From the NCBI GenBank assembly GCA_040218795.1, contig JAVJQT010000005.1:62001-126000 (forward strand): a stretch of 64,000 nt of DNA, read 5' to 3'. Shown here piece after piece: positions 35,837 through 45,000 of this stretch. The position numbers were made by a program, and so were the translations under genes. Positions within the stretch are counted from its first letter, which is position 1; the number at the start of each line of letters is the position of its first letter. The notes under the pieces are model-generated. The model ran no database searches, had not been told where the DNA came from, and was given only the letters and a program-made list of their open reading frames with translations. This DNA comes from CCMP332 sp040218795 (GTDB lineage Bacteria; Bacteroidota; Bacteroidia; Cytophagales; CCMP332).

Positions 35837-37636
35837 ATGCAAATTAGAAATGTTGCGATCATCGCACACGTAGACCACGGCAAAACCACACTTGTAGATA
35901 AAATGCTTCATCAGGTGAAATTATTCCGTGATAATCAGGAAGTTACTGATCTTATTCTCGACTCGAATGATCTTGAAAGAGAAAGAGGAATTACCATTTT
36001 ATCCAAAAACGTTTCAGTGCGATACAAGGATACCAAAATCAATATTATCGATACGCCGGGTCACTCCGATTTTGGAGGTGAAGTGGAGCGTGTGCTCAAC
36101 ATGGCCGATGGCGTTTTACTATTGGTGGATGCCTTTGAAGGACCTATGCCTCAAACCCGTTTTGTTTTGCAGAAAGCCGTAGAAATGGGTTTAAAGGTCA
36201 TTGTAGTGATCAATAAAGTAGACAAGCCCAATTGCACACCAGAAGAAACAAATGAAGCCGTTTTTGAGCTAATGTTCTCTCTTGATGCCACCGAAGAGCA
36301 GCTCGATTACACGGTGGTTTACGGTTCCTCAAAAAATGGATGGATGGGCCCCGATTTCAAAAACCCGACTACTGATATTTCCTATTTGCTCGATATGATC
36401 ATTGAGCACATTCCCGTTCCACCCGTCAATAAGGGTTCATTGCAATTGCAGATTTCCTCTTTGGATTATTCTTCATACAAAGGGCGAATTGCCGTAGGAA
36501 GAGTGCATCGAGGAACAATTAAAGAAGGAATGCGTGTGGCCGTTGTTCAACGAAGCGGTGATATTAATAAAGCGAGCATTAAAGAACTCTATGTCTTTGA
36601 AGGACTCGGCAAAGAAAGAGTTAAGGATGAAGTTAGCTCCGGAGAACTGGTGGCCATTATGGGATTGGAAAGTTTTGATATCGGTGATACCATTGCCGAT
36701 GCCGACAATCCGGAACCTTTGAAACCCATAGCTGTGGACGAACCGAGCATGTCCATGCTATTTACCATTAACGATTCCCCGTTTTTTGGAAAAGAAGGAA
36801 AATATGTGACTTCCAGACATTTGCGTGAGCGATTATTTAAGGAAACCGAGAAAAATCTGGCATTAAGAGTTGAGGAAACCGATTCTCCCGACCGGCTCCT
36901 GGTCTATGGAAGAGGAATTTTACATTTAGCAATATTGGTTGAAACGATGCGTCGCGAAGGCTATGAATTGCAATTGGGCCAACCGCAGGTGGTCATCAAA
37001 GAAATTGATGGATTTAAACACGAACCGGTAGAACATTTATTTATCAATGTGCCTGAAGAATTGTCGAGCAAGGTCATCGATATAGCCACACAGAGAAAAG
37101 GAGATATAATTCATGTTGAGTCCAAAGGCGATCGCGTCAATTTGGAATTTAAGATTCCAGCCAGAGGTTTGATCGGTTTTACCAATCCCGTGCTTACCGC
37201 CACGCAGGGAGAAGCCGTGATCAATCACAGATTTAGCGGTTATGAACCATGGAAAGGTGAAATATCGAGAAAACACAATGGCGCACTCATTGCCATGGAA
37301 ACGGGCATGGCCATTGCCTATTCGATTGATAAATTGCAGGACAGAGGTAAATTCTTTATTGATCCTCAGGAAAATATTTACGAAGGACAAGTCATTGGCG
37401 AAGGCACCAGACAAGATGATCTCACCTTGAATGTGACCAAGACTAAAAAGCTATCGAATATGCGATCTTCAGGTGCTGACGATAAATCGAGCATCGCTCC
37501 GGCCATCAAATTTAGTTTGGAAGAAGCCATGGAATACATCGGCGGGGATGAATACGTGGAGGTAACACCTAAATCGATTCGTCTGAGAAAGATCCATTTG
37601 AACGAACACGACAGAAAACGAGCAAAGAAGTCTTAA
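35837..37636 (+). CDS. typA: Ribosome-associated translational GTPase TypA/BipA
   Basis: 599 residues, normal length. The GTPase motifs are clear: G1 AHVDHGKTTLVD, switch I ERGITILSKNV, G3 DTPGHSDFGGEVERV and G4 INKVDKP. Domain II follows, then the EF-G-like domain III/V and the BipA-specific C-terminal domain with RGLIGF and the late GEISRKHNGALIAMETG. TypA binds the ribosome and helps large-subunit assembly, especially under cold or stress. Single gene, closed by the hairpin terminator at 37641. Confidence 0.97.
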   Translation: MQIRNVAIIAHVDHGKTTLVDKMLHQVKLFRDNQEVTDLILDSNDLERERGITILSKNVSVRYKDTKINIIDTPGHSDFGGEVERVLNMADGVLLLVDAFEGPMPQTRFVLQKAVEMGLKVIVVINKVDKPNCTPEETNEAVFELMFSLDATEEQLDYTVVYGSSKNGWMGPDFKNPTTDISYLLDMIIEHIPVPPVNKGSLQLQISSLDYSSYKGRIAVGRVHRGTIKEGMRVAVVQRSGDINKASIKELYVFEGLGKERVKDEVSSGELVAIMGLESFDIGDTIADADNPEPLKPIAVDEPSMSMLFTINDSPFFGKEGKYVTSRHLRERLFKETEKNLALRVEETDSPDRLLVYGRGILHLAILVETMRREGYELQLGQPQVVIKEIDGFKHEPVEHLFINVPEELSSKVIDIATQRKGDIIHVESKGDRVNLEFKIPARGLIGFTNPVLTATQGEAVINHRFSGYEPWKGEISRKHNGALIAMETGMAIAYSIDKLQDRGKFFIDPQENIYEGQVIGEGTRQDDLTLNVTKTKKLSNMRSSGADDKSSIAPAIKFSLEEAMEYIGGDEYVEVTPKSIRLRKIHLNEHDRKRAKKS

Positions 37637-37640
37637 TAAT

Positions 37641-37674
37641 AAAAATCCCGGATCGCATTGACCCGGGATTTTTT
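37641..37674. terminator. Bidirectional intrinsic terminator between typA and the convergent gene
   Basis: AAAAATCCCGG (37641-37651) pairs perfectly with CCGGGATTTTT (37663-37673) around an 11-nt loop, with T-runs on both strands. It lies 4 bp after the typA stop and 20 bp from the stop of the convergent gene at 37695, so it can serve both. Confidence 0.9.
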
Positions 37675-37694
37675 GTTTATGACCTCTTTTTTAA

Positions 37695-38060
37695 TTAGTA
37701 AACCTCGACTTTAAAAGCTTTCTGAAGTGTTACGTCTTTTTCCGAAATAACAGTTGATTCAACAAGTTCATCATTGATAAATATCTTTAATTCATAATTG
37801 CCATAACGCGCTTCATTGAAGTCATAAGTTTTACTCACCAATCTAGGCGAATCAGAAACTAAATCTGATAATATAACATCACCATCTTCATTTGTAATTG
37901 AAACCAACATAGTTTCATTGGCATTTAATTCTGTTTTTACATTTACTCTATGCTTCCTTGCTTCCTTGACAACGACATTTTTAAATCCTGTTTCAGCTAG
38001 TGCTAAATTGCTTCCTATTGCTATTAAGAATACTGCTAATAATAATTTGACCTTTTTCAT
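37695..38060 (-). CDS. Small exported protein, Ig-like fold predicted
   Basis: 121 residues with a clear signal peptide (1-22, NLALA). The mature part is all-beta: alternating hydrophobic strands (TMLVSITNEDGDVILSDLV, YGNYELKIFINDELVES) and the N-Y-E-L-x-I pattern of secretion-tail/DUF3244-like Ig domains. The chain stops soon after, so it would be a single beta-sandwich in the periplasm or on the surface. Family uncertain, function unknown. It has its own promoter at 38083-38113. Confidence 0.65.
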   Translation of the reverse strand: MKKVKLLLAVFLIAIGSNLALAETGFKNVVVKEARKHRVNVKTELNANETMLVSITNEDGDVILSDLVSDSPRLVSKTYDFNEARYGNYELKIFINDELVESTVISEKDVTLQKAFKVEVY

Positions 38061-38082
38061 ATAAATAAGTTTAATTGTGATT

Positions 38083-38113
38083 CAAACATAAAACATAGTA
38101 CTATGCTTTACAA
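38083..38113 (-). promoter_or_regulatory. Promoter of the small exported Ig-like protein
   Basis: On the minus strand a TTG (38111-38113) is followed after 20 nt by TATGTTTG (38083-38090), an exact TAnnTTTG. This fits the Bacteroidota -33/-7 promoter with normal spacing, 22 bp before the ATG at 38060. Confidence 0.55.
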
Positions 38114-38230
38114 GGTACTGGGTATTTATTTGTCGCTAAGTACATGAATGGTTATAATAGATGATAAATGGGAAATAGCACAGAATGACTAATTCTAAGG
38201 CCCTACAATAGTTACAATTAAAAATAATAA

Positions 38231-39565
38231 GTGCTATTTCTAAGGGATTTAATAAATTTCGAAAAATTGAAACGAAATCCTTTGAAGCACTATAGCCCCC
38301 TGTTCATTATATTCTTTTTAACAACATTTTATTCATTTTCTCAAAACCAGGACACAGAAACGGAGAAAGAGATTGCAAAATCAGAAAGAAAGATAAACTT
38401 CAGCGTATTAAACCAAACCTGGATTCGTTATACCGATTTGAATCCCGGAACAGAAATATTTGGAAATAAAACCGAAGATAAACTGGATATAGGTTTGCGT
38501 CGGACCCGATTTATTGCAAGCGGTCGAATTCACCCAAAAGTATTTACCTTTTTTCAAATAGGGATAAATAATTTTAATTTCACTACAGAACGTAAGGCCG
38601 ATTTCTTTATTCATGATGCCTGGGCACATTATGATCTGATTGATGAGAAACTGTCGATTGGAACAGGTTTAACGCCTTTCAGCGGTTATGCGCGCTACTC
38701 CACGCCCAGCGCGGGCACTATATTATCTTTGGATGCTCCCCTCTTTCAGCAAAGCACCGGCGATATCAACGACCAGTTTTTAAGAGGTCTGAGTGTATAC
38801 GCAAAAGGAAGGCTGGGAAATCTGGATTATCATTTGGCCATAACCGATCCATTGGCCATCCAACAAAGCGCTATCAATACCAATCTTGATACGGTTTCCA
38901 GTTATTCACTTAAAATAGCAAAAAAGGTGTATCAGGGCTATTTTTCTTATCAGTTTAAAGACAAAGAATCTAACAATACACCCTATTTGCCGGGGACTTA
39001 TTTTGGCCAAAAGGAAGTCTTTAATATAGGGGCCGGTTTTAAATATCAGCAAGGCGCCTTGTGGCGATTGGAGAACAATGACACCATTGATGAAGACATT
39101 GTGCTTTTTGCGATCGATCTATTTTACGAAAGCAAATTGAATGCAGAAAAGGGCAATGTTATTACACTTTATACCGGGTATTTCAATACGACTTTTGGGA
39201 AAGACTATTTGAGAAATGTGGGTGTAATGAATCCGGCGACTGGCGTGGATATAAGCAATGCCAGCTTTAATGGTGCAGGAAATGCCTTTCCATTGACCGG
39301 CAGCGGAAGCACAGTTTATTTGCAACTGGGTTATTTAATCTCAGAAAATTTGCCTATTCAGCCCTATTTCAATTTTACCTATAATGATTTTGTGCAGTTA
39401 AATTCTACGACCACGGTTTATGAAGCAGGATTTAACTATTTAATTGATGGGCACAATATAAAATTAACCCTTGGCACTCAATTCCGACCAATTATTGACC
39501 TCAACACCTTAAAGCAGAGCGATCACAAAGGCATGCATATGATTCAGGTGCAGGTGAAGATATAA
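38231..39565 (+). CDS. Porin (OprP/OprO-like beta-barrel)
   Basis: 444 residues. The N-terminal 38 residues contain a hydrophobic signal (PLFIIFFLTTFYSFSQ) after an unusually long charged start; no later ATG is available, so this start is kept. The mature part reads as a 16-strand-type barrel with frequent alternation and aromatic girdles (RTRFIASGRIHPKVFTFFQIG, GTGLTPFSGYARYSTPS, VYQGYFSYQFK). The chain does not end in the usual Phe but in VQVKI. It would let small anions or other solutes cross the outer membrane; the substrate is unknown. Single gene. Confidence 0.75.
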   Translation: MLFLRDLINFEKLKRNPLKHYSPLFIIFFLTTFYSFSQNQDTETEKEIAKSERKINFSVLNQTWIRYTDLNPGTEIFGNKTEDKLDIGLRRTRFIASGRIHPKVFTFFQIGINNFNFTTERKADFFIHDAWAHYDLIDEKLSIGTGLTPFSGYARYSTPSAGTILSLDAPLFQQSTGDINDQFLRGLSVYAKGRLGNLDYHLAITDPLAIQQSAINTNLDTVSSYSLKIAKKVYQGYFSYQFKDKESNNTPYLPGTYFGQKEVFNIGAGFKYQQGALWRLENNDTIDEDIVLFAIDLFYESKLNAEKGNVITLYTGYFNTTFGKDYLRNVGVMNPATGVDISNASFNGAGNAFPLTGSGSTVYLQLGYLISENLPIQPYFNFTYNDFVQLNSTTTVYEAGFNYLIDGHNIKLTLGTQFRPIIDLNTLKQSDHKGMHMIQVQVKI

Positions 39566-39582
39566 TAAACAATAAACAATAC
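39564..39582 (+). repeat. Dispersed AATAAACA-type repeat
   Basis: AATAAACAATAAACAATAC begins inside the porin stop codon. Its first 15 bases are the exact reverse complement of 40701-40715, and related copies occur at 35748 and 39987. Confidence 0.6.
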
Positions 39583-39646
39583 GGGATATTGAAGGTGGAA
39601 TTAAACAGCATTACTTCAGCGATTATAAATAATTGATAACTGACTT

Positions 39647-39985
39647 TCAGTATTTATAGACCTTCCCCTTCTCGAGCATAAGTTTTGCTTCTTTCCATTT
39701 AATTAAACGATCCGATTCTATTCGTTTGATTCTGACTTCATTGGCTATTTTAGAAGCCCCCCTGATGGATTTTTGATGTAATTCCGACTTATTAAAGCGT
39801 CTGATATCCTCTTCATTTTCCCATAATGTCATGGTATAGTGATTTTTCCAGAAACCTCTTGTTTTTACGCCTTTGCAATTGTATTCCCCCAATCGTTTTA
39901 GCATTTCATTGGCCTGAGTCACGAGTGTGTAAATGTGTTTGGGATGCTTGAGTGTGATTAGGGTGATGCTTAGATACATGCTCAA
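39647..39985 (-). CDS. Hypothetical protein, ABM/DUF3291-like fold
   Basis: 112 residues, cytoplasmic. The pattern of a beta strand (SITLITLKHPKHIYTLVTQA), helix, GFWKNHYTMTLWENEEDIRRF and then HQKSIRGASKIANEVRIKRI resembles the dimeric ferredoxin-like barrel of antibiotic-biosynthesis-monooxygenase and DUF3291 proteins, where a strand ending in T-x-W-E-N/D is usual. No cofactor motif. Substrate unknown. The start could also be the ATG two codons later. It lies beside the repeat array at 39992. Confidence 0.6.
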   Translation of the reverse strand: MSMYLSITLITLKHPKHIYTLVTQANEMLKRLGEYNCKGVKTRGFWKNHYTMTLWENEEDIRRFNKSELHQKSIRGASKIANEVRIKRIESDRLIKWKEAKLMLEKGKVYKY

Positions 39986-39991
39986 TAATAA

Positions 39992-40060
39992 AGAATAAAC
40001 AGTAAAGAATACGATAGAATAAACAATAAAGAATACGATAGAATAAACAGTAAAGAATTC
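39992..40060 (+). repeat. 24-bp tandem repeat array, about 2.9 copies
   Basis: Unit AGAATAAACAGTAAAGAATACGAT starts at 39992, 40016 and 40040 (given here as a 24-mer description: AGAATAAACA, then R-TAAAGAATA, then CGAT). The second copy has A for G at position 11 and the third ends in TTC. There are no spacers, so this is not CRISPR. Confidence 0.75.
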
Positions 40061-40066
40061 TTTACT
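40049..40066. repeat. Perfect 18-bp palindrome at the end of the array
   Basis: AGTAAAGAATTCTTTACT is fully self-complementary. It begins in the last repeat copy and lies 75 bp past the stop of the four-helix-bundle gene (minus strand). It could form a cruciform or RNA hairpin, though without a loop. Confidence 0.6.
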
Positions 40067-40140
40067 TATTAAAACGAAAAAATAACTGATGTCTTTTTTA
40101 TTGAGCTTTTAAAGAGGATGAGAAATGAATATTTGCCCCA

Positions 40141-40503
40141 TTAGTTAGCATTTTTCTCTTTAGAAAATGTTTGAATTGTTGCATAAAGGATTTTAGATAT
40201 CTCTTCCGCAGAGTCATAGAATTCTTTGAATAAGTTTTCGTTCATTTCCTTGCTATCCTTCAATAATTCTAAAATTGATACTGTTTCAAACACCGAACTA
40301 CGTGCCATGATCATGAAGTGTCGACGATCCGGATTAGTGAATCTGCCAAAGCCTTCTGCTATATTAAGCATAATGCTCATTGAAGACCTTTGCAATTGAT
40401 TTCTGGTGCTCCAATCTATTTTCGCCTTTTGCAAGAAATACCTTATTTCTAGGTTAAATACTTTGGCTTTTTGATACGTTTGGTTTTTTTCAAAACTGAA
40501 CAT
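40141..40503 (-). CDS. Four-helix-bundle protein (23S rRNA intervening-sequence family)
   Basis: 120 residues, all helical, matching the S23/IVP four-helix-bundle family (TIGR02436-like): YQKAKVFNLEIRYF, then QLQRSSMSIMLNIAEGFGRF with the invariant A-E-G-x-G/S, then a tyrosine/phenylalanine-rich end. The family was first seen inside intervening sequences of 23S rRNA genes but is common as a free gene in Bacteroidota. No rRNA is near. The gene is bracketed by simple and inverted repeats (39987-40066 and 40601-40722), so it may sit on a small hitchhiking segment. Function unknown. Confidence 0.88.
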   Translation of the reverse strand: MFSFEKNQTYQKAKVFNLEIRYFLQKAKIDWSTRNQLQRSSMSIMLNIAEGFGRFTNPDRRHFMIMARSSVFETVSILELLKDSKEMNENLFKEFYDSAEEISKILYATIQTFSKEKNAN

Positions 40504-40624
40504 AGCTGCATATTACAAAGGCGCTTATTCTATTGAGCTTCTTTTTCGTCAATCATGCTTTTCATTACCTGAATGGAGCATTTTTTTGATTCCGTACCCG
40601 TTTTACTCTTCGCCCTTTACTCTA

Positions 40625-40670
40625 TTCACTCTTCACTCTTCACTCTTCACTCTCATTACTCTCATTACTC
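40625..40670 (+). repeat. Pyrimidine-rich simple repeats
   Basis: Four exact TTCACTC copies (40625-40652) followed by two TCATTACTC copies (40653-40670), embedded in a longer CT-rich run of ACTCTT-like words from 40601 to 40695. The opposite strand would be purine-only over long stretches. Confidence 0.8.
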
Positions 40671-40700
40671 TCTTTACTCCTTACTCTTTACTCCCCGTTC

Positions 40701-40722
40701 TGTTTATTGTTTATTCTTTATT
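40701..40722 (-). repeat. Inverted copy of the dispersed AATAAACA/AATAAAGA repeat
   Basis: TGTTTATTGTTTATTCTTTATT. Its left 15 bases are the exact reverse complement of 39564-39578, and 40708-40722 is the exact reverse complement of 39987-40001, so the four-helix-bundle gene lies between inverted repeats. Confidence 0.7.
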
Positions 40723-40735
40723 TGATTACTAATTA

Positions 40736-40780
40736 TTTTAGTATTTAATCTTTAATTAGCTAATATTTTTAGTATTTTTG
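40736..40780 (+). promoter_or_regulatory. dinB-dnaE promoter with palindromic operator candidate
   Basis: TATTTTTG (40773-40780) is an exact TAnnTTTG -7 box, 25 bp before the ATG. TTTTAGTATTT occurs twice, 31 bp apart (40736 and 40767), and the perfect palindrome ATTAGCTAAT (40755-40764) lies between them, just upstream of the -7 box. A damage-response repressor site is plausible but unproven. Confidence 0.45.
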
Positions 40781-40804
40781 TTATCCCGCTAAAATGGGAA
40801 GCAC

Positions 40805-42031
40805 ATGATCATCCAGGACCCCGAACGTGCGATTTTACATATGGACCTCGACTCCTTCTTTGTGTCGGTGGAACGTCTGCTCGATTCGCGTCTGAACGGC
40901 AAACCCATACTCATCGGCGGTACCAGCGATCGCGGCGTGGTGGCCTCCTGCAGTTATGAGGCCAGGGCTTTCGGTATACACTCAGCCATGCCCATGAAAA
41001 TGGCGCGGCAACTATGCCCCGAGGCGATTATCATTCGCGGCAACTCAGTCAATTACAGCAAATACTCCGAAATGGTGACCAATATCATCAAAGAGGAAGT
41101 GCCACTCTATGAAAAAACCTCTATCGATGAGTTTTATATCGATCTCAGTGGTACAGAGCGCTTTTTCGGTGCACTGAAAATGGCATCGGAACTGCGACAA
41201 AAGATCACCAGAGAGACAGGATTGCCCATTTCCTTCGGGCTCTCCATCAACAAAACCGTTTCCAAGGTGGCAACCAATGAAGCCAAACCCAATAACCAGT
41301 TGCAAATAGCGCGCGGTACGGAAAAGGACTTCCTCGCTCCCCTCTCTGTGCGTAAAATTCCGATGATCGGAAGCAAGACTTATCAGAATCTCCGCAATCT
41401 GGGCATACGCATTGTTAAGGACTTACAAATGATGCCGCTCGAAATGCTTGAAAAGGTTTTTGGCAAACACGGCATCGCCATGTGGAACAAAGCCAATGGC
41501 ATCGATAACTCGCCCGTTATCCCCTACTCCGAGCGCAAGTCCATTTCCACAGAGCGCACCTTCGACCGCGATACCATAGATATCGCCAAACTCAAAAGTC
41601 TGCTTGTGGCCATGGGCGAAAACCTGGCCTTTCAGCTGCGCCGCGGGCAAAAACTCACGGCCTGTGTCACCGTCAAAGTGCGCTATTCCGATTTTAATAC
41701 TTATACCCTGCAATCGCGGATCCCCTACACTTCGGCTGATCATATTCTGATACCCAAGATCATGGAGCTCTTTGAGAGATTGTACAATCGCAGGCTACTC
41801 GTACGACTCATCGGTGTCCGTTTCAGTCATATTGTGGGCGGACACTATCAGATCAATCTATTTGACGACAGTCTGGAAACCATCCGTCTCTATCAGGCCA
41901 TGGACAAGGTGAGAGATCGCTATGGCGACAGAGGTGTTTATCGCGCATCCGGCATGGGTGCAAAGACCATCAGCAGATTTAATCCATTTAAGGGGGAACC
42001 GCCTCCGTTATTAGCTAACCGTAGACAGTGA
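40805..42031 (+). CDS. dinB: Y-family DNA polymerase IV (DinB)
   Basis: 408 residues. The Y-family catalytic signature is intact: LHMDLDSFFVSVE (first Asp) and TSIDEFYIDLSG (Asp-Glu pair). Palm, fingers and thumb are followed by the little-finger domain (about 240-350). The helix-hairpin-helix part reads IPMIGSKTYQNLRNLGI. It does translesion synthesis. It is followed after 7 bp by a second-type DnaE, so the two form a mutagenesis cassette comparable in logic to ImuB-DnaE2, although this is a catalytically competent DinB. The GC content is visibly above the neighbours: line 40861-40920 has 35 G/C of 60. Confidence 0.95.
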   Translation: MIIQDPERAILHMDLDSFFVSVERLLDSRLNGKPILIGGTSDRGVVASCSYEARAFGIHSAMPMKMARQLCPEAIIIRGNSVNYSKYSEMVTNIIKEEVPLYEKTSIDEFYIDLSGTERFFGALKMASELRQKITRETGLPISFGLSINKTVSKVATNEAKPNNQLQIARGTEKDFLAPLSVRKIPMIGSKTYQNLRNLGIRIVKDLQMMPLEMLEKVFGKHGIAMWNKANGIDNSPVIPYSERKSISTERTFDRDTIDIAKLKSLLVAMGENLAFQLRRGQKLTACVTVKVRYSDFNTYTLQSRIPYTSADHILIPKIMELFERLYNRRLLVRLIGVRFSHIVGGHYQINLFDDSLETIRLYQAMDKVRDRYGDRGVYRASGMGAKTISRFNPFKGEPPPLLANRRQ

Positions 42032-42038
42032 ATTATTT

Positions 42039-45000
42039 ATGTACATCAATTGCCATTCCGCATTCAGTTTCAAATTTGGCACCATGGAGATCAAAACACT
42101 CCTGCAGGAAGCAGAAAAAAACAATATCAATGCTTTCGCGCTCACTGATATCAATAATACTTCGGGCTGTCTCAATTTTGTGCGTCTGGCCGGCAAATAC
42201 AATATCCGCCCCATACTCGGTGTGGACTTCAGAAATGGCGTAGATCAGCAATTTGTAGCCATAGCTGCGGATAATCGCGGTTTTGAACTCATCAACCGCA
42301 GGCTCAGCCATTATCTGCAGGAGGAAATCCCCATTCCCGATACGGCACCCTTTGAAGAGGATGAACCCGTCTGGATCATTTATCCATTTGGCAAATACCA
42401 CGCGAGCAAATCGCAGTTGCGCAACAATGAATTTCTAGGTGTCAGCCCGCGCGAACTCACAAAGCTGCAATTCTCACCCTGGCGCTTTCATCAGAAAAAG
42501 CTGCTTATGCTACAGACCGTCACTTTTCGTCATCAGAAAGATTTTAATACGCATCGGCTTTTGCGCTCTATCGACAATAACACCCTGCTCAGCAAGCTTT
42601 CCAAATCCGAGGAGGGCGACAAAGAACATATCATGTATCCGCTCGAAAAACTCGTGGACATGTACAGGGATTACCCCGCTCTGATTTACAATACCCGCCG
42701 AATCATCGAGGAGAGCAGCATTTATTTCGAATTTGGCGATCAGTATCCGCATAAAAACAAAAAGACATTCACGGGAACAGAGGAAGAAGATTATCAGCTG
42801 GTAAAAAAACTCTGCTATGAAAACCTTCCCAAACGCTACGGCAATCCGGGCGAGCTCATTCACAGCCGTTTAAAAAAGGAACTCGACATGATCCGTCAAA
42901 AGGGCTTTCTCTCCTATTTTCTGATCAATTGGGATCTGATCCGCTATGCCCGGCATAAGGGTTATTTCTATGTGGGACGCGGCAGCGGTGCCAACAGCAT
43001 CATCGCCTATCTGCTCATGATCACCGATGTGGATCCCGTAGAGCTCGACCTCTATTTTGAGCGTTTTATCAATCTCTACCGAAAAAATCCGCCCGATTTT
43101 GACATCGACTTTTCATGGCGCGATCGCGATGACATCACCCATTATATTTTTGATAAATACGGCAATGAACACACCTCCCTGCTGGCCACCTACAGCACAT
43201 TTCAGTACCGTTCGGTGATCCGCGAGCTGGGCAAAGTTTTTGGTTTGCCGCCCAATGAAATCTCCAAACTCGAAGCCGAACCCGATGCCAATATGGATCA
43301 TATCGGGCAGCTCATCTTTCGCTATGGCAAACGCATCCACGACCTGCCCAGCCATTTGAGTGTTCATGCCGGGGGTGTGCTGATCTGCGAAAAACCCATT
43401 TACAGCTATACCGCCACCGAAGTGCCACCCAAGGGCTTTCCCATCACACAATTCGACATGCTGGTGGCCGAAGATGTGGGGCTCTACAAATTTGACATCC
43501 TCAGCCAGCGCGGACTGGGCAAGATCAAAGACAGTCTGGAAGTCATCAAAAGAAACCAGCCCGATGCTCCAGAGATCGATATTCACGATATGGCGCGTTT
43601 TAAAAAGGATGAAAAGGTAAAAGCCATGCTGCGCTCAGGACAGGCCATCGGCTGTTTTTATGTGGAATCCCCCGCCATGCGTATGCTGCTCAAGAAACTG
43701 ATGGTCGACGATTATCTCGGCCTTGTGGCGGCCAGCTCGATCATACGTCCCGGTGTGGCCCGCTCGGGGATGATGCGCGAATACATCTTGCGTTTCCGTT
43801 TTCCCGAACAGCGCAAACGCGCCCACCCCATCATGCTCGATATTATGCCCGATACCTTTGGTGTGATGGTCTATCAGGAAGATGTGATCAAGGTGGCGCA
43901 TTATTTCGCCGGTTTGGGACTCTCAGAAGCCGATAATCTGCGCAGAGGGATGTCGGGAAAATTTCGTTCCAGAGCAGAATTTGCACAGGTCAAGGAAAAG
44001 TTTTTTAAAAACTGTGAAAAGAAGGGTTATGATAAAAAACTGATCGAGGAGATCTGGTTTCAGGTAGAGAGCTTTGCCGGTTATGCCTTTTCCAAAGGAC
44101 ATTCGGCTTCCTATGCGGTAGAGAGCTATCAGAGTTTATTTCTCAAGGCCCATTACCCACTCGAATACATGGTGGCGACCATCAATAACGGCGGTGGTTT
44201 TTACAGCTCGGAGTTTTATTTCCACGAAGCCCGTATGTGGGGCGCTACAATCCATGCGCCATGTATCAATAAAAGCGAGGCGCTCAGTTGTATTTACGGA
44301 AAAGACATTTACGTGGGATTTGGGAGAATTGAAAATCTCGAAAGCAAATGCATCGATATGGTCTTGCAAAACAGAATTGCAGAAGGTCCCTTTCAGGATC
44401 TCGACGATTTTCTGGATCGTGTTCCTGTTTCCCTCGAGCAGATTTGTCTGCTTATCCGCGTAGATGCCTTTCGATTTACAGGCAAGAGTAAACGCATATT
44501 GCTCTGGGAGGCGCATTTCAAACTCAATAAGGGCCCGCTTCCACAGAATATGCTTTTCCGGCCAGCTAAAAAGAATTTCACCTTGCCCGAGCTCAGCAGC
44601 ACGGCCATGGAAGACGCCTTCGACCAGATGGAGCTGATCGGTTTTCCGCTTTGCAGTCCCTTTCTGCTTATCAAAGATCTACCCGATGAAGCACTGCTCG
44701 CCAGAGATCTGGGTCTGAATCTCAGTGCTGAAGTGCGGATGCTCGGTTATTTGGTTACGACCAAACCCACCTCCACCATCAAAGGAGAACGCATGCATTT
44801 CGGCACCTTTCTGGATCGCGAGGGACAGTATTTTGATACGGTGCACTTCCCTCCTGTTTCTGCCAGATATCCATTTAGAGGAAGAGGCATTTATTTGGTC
44901 AGAGGAAAAGTCAGCGAGGAATTCGACGTGTACAGCATTGAGGTCAGCGCCATGGAAAAACTTGCGCTGATCGAAGATCCGCGCTATGCGGATGAGGATT

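Larger units (their letters stand above)
40504..40804. other. 301-bp intergenic region upstream of dinB
   Basis: It holds a C/T-rich simple-repeat tract (40601-40700), an inverted copy of the dispersed repeat (40701-40722) and the dinB promoter with a 10-bp palindrome (40736-40780). No gene seen. Confidence 0.6.

Noticed and set aside
39992..40060. Short regular repeats that could suggest a CRISPR array
   Set aside because: The 24-bp units are directly adjacent without spacers, and no cas genes are present.
40141..40503. Possible 23S rRNA intervening sequence, because of the four-helix-bundle family
   Set aside because: No rRNA sequence flanks the gene; it is a free-standing copy.
43113..43586. 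157-codon minus-strand frame within dnaE
   Set aside because: It lies wholly within the conserved polymerase palm, in the higher-GC region where antisense stops are rare; no recognisable motif.
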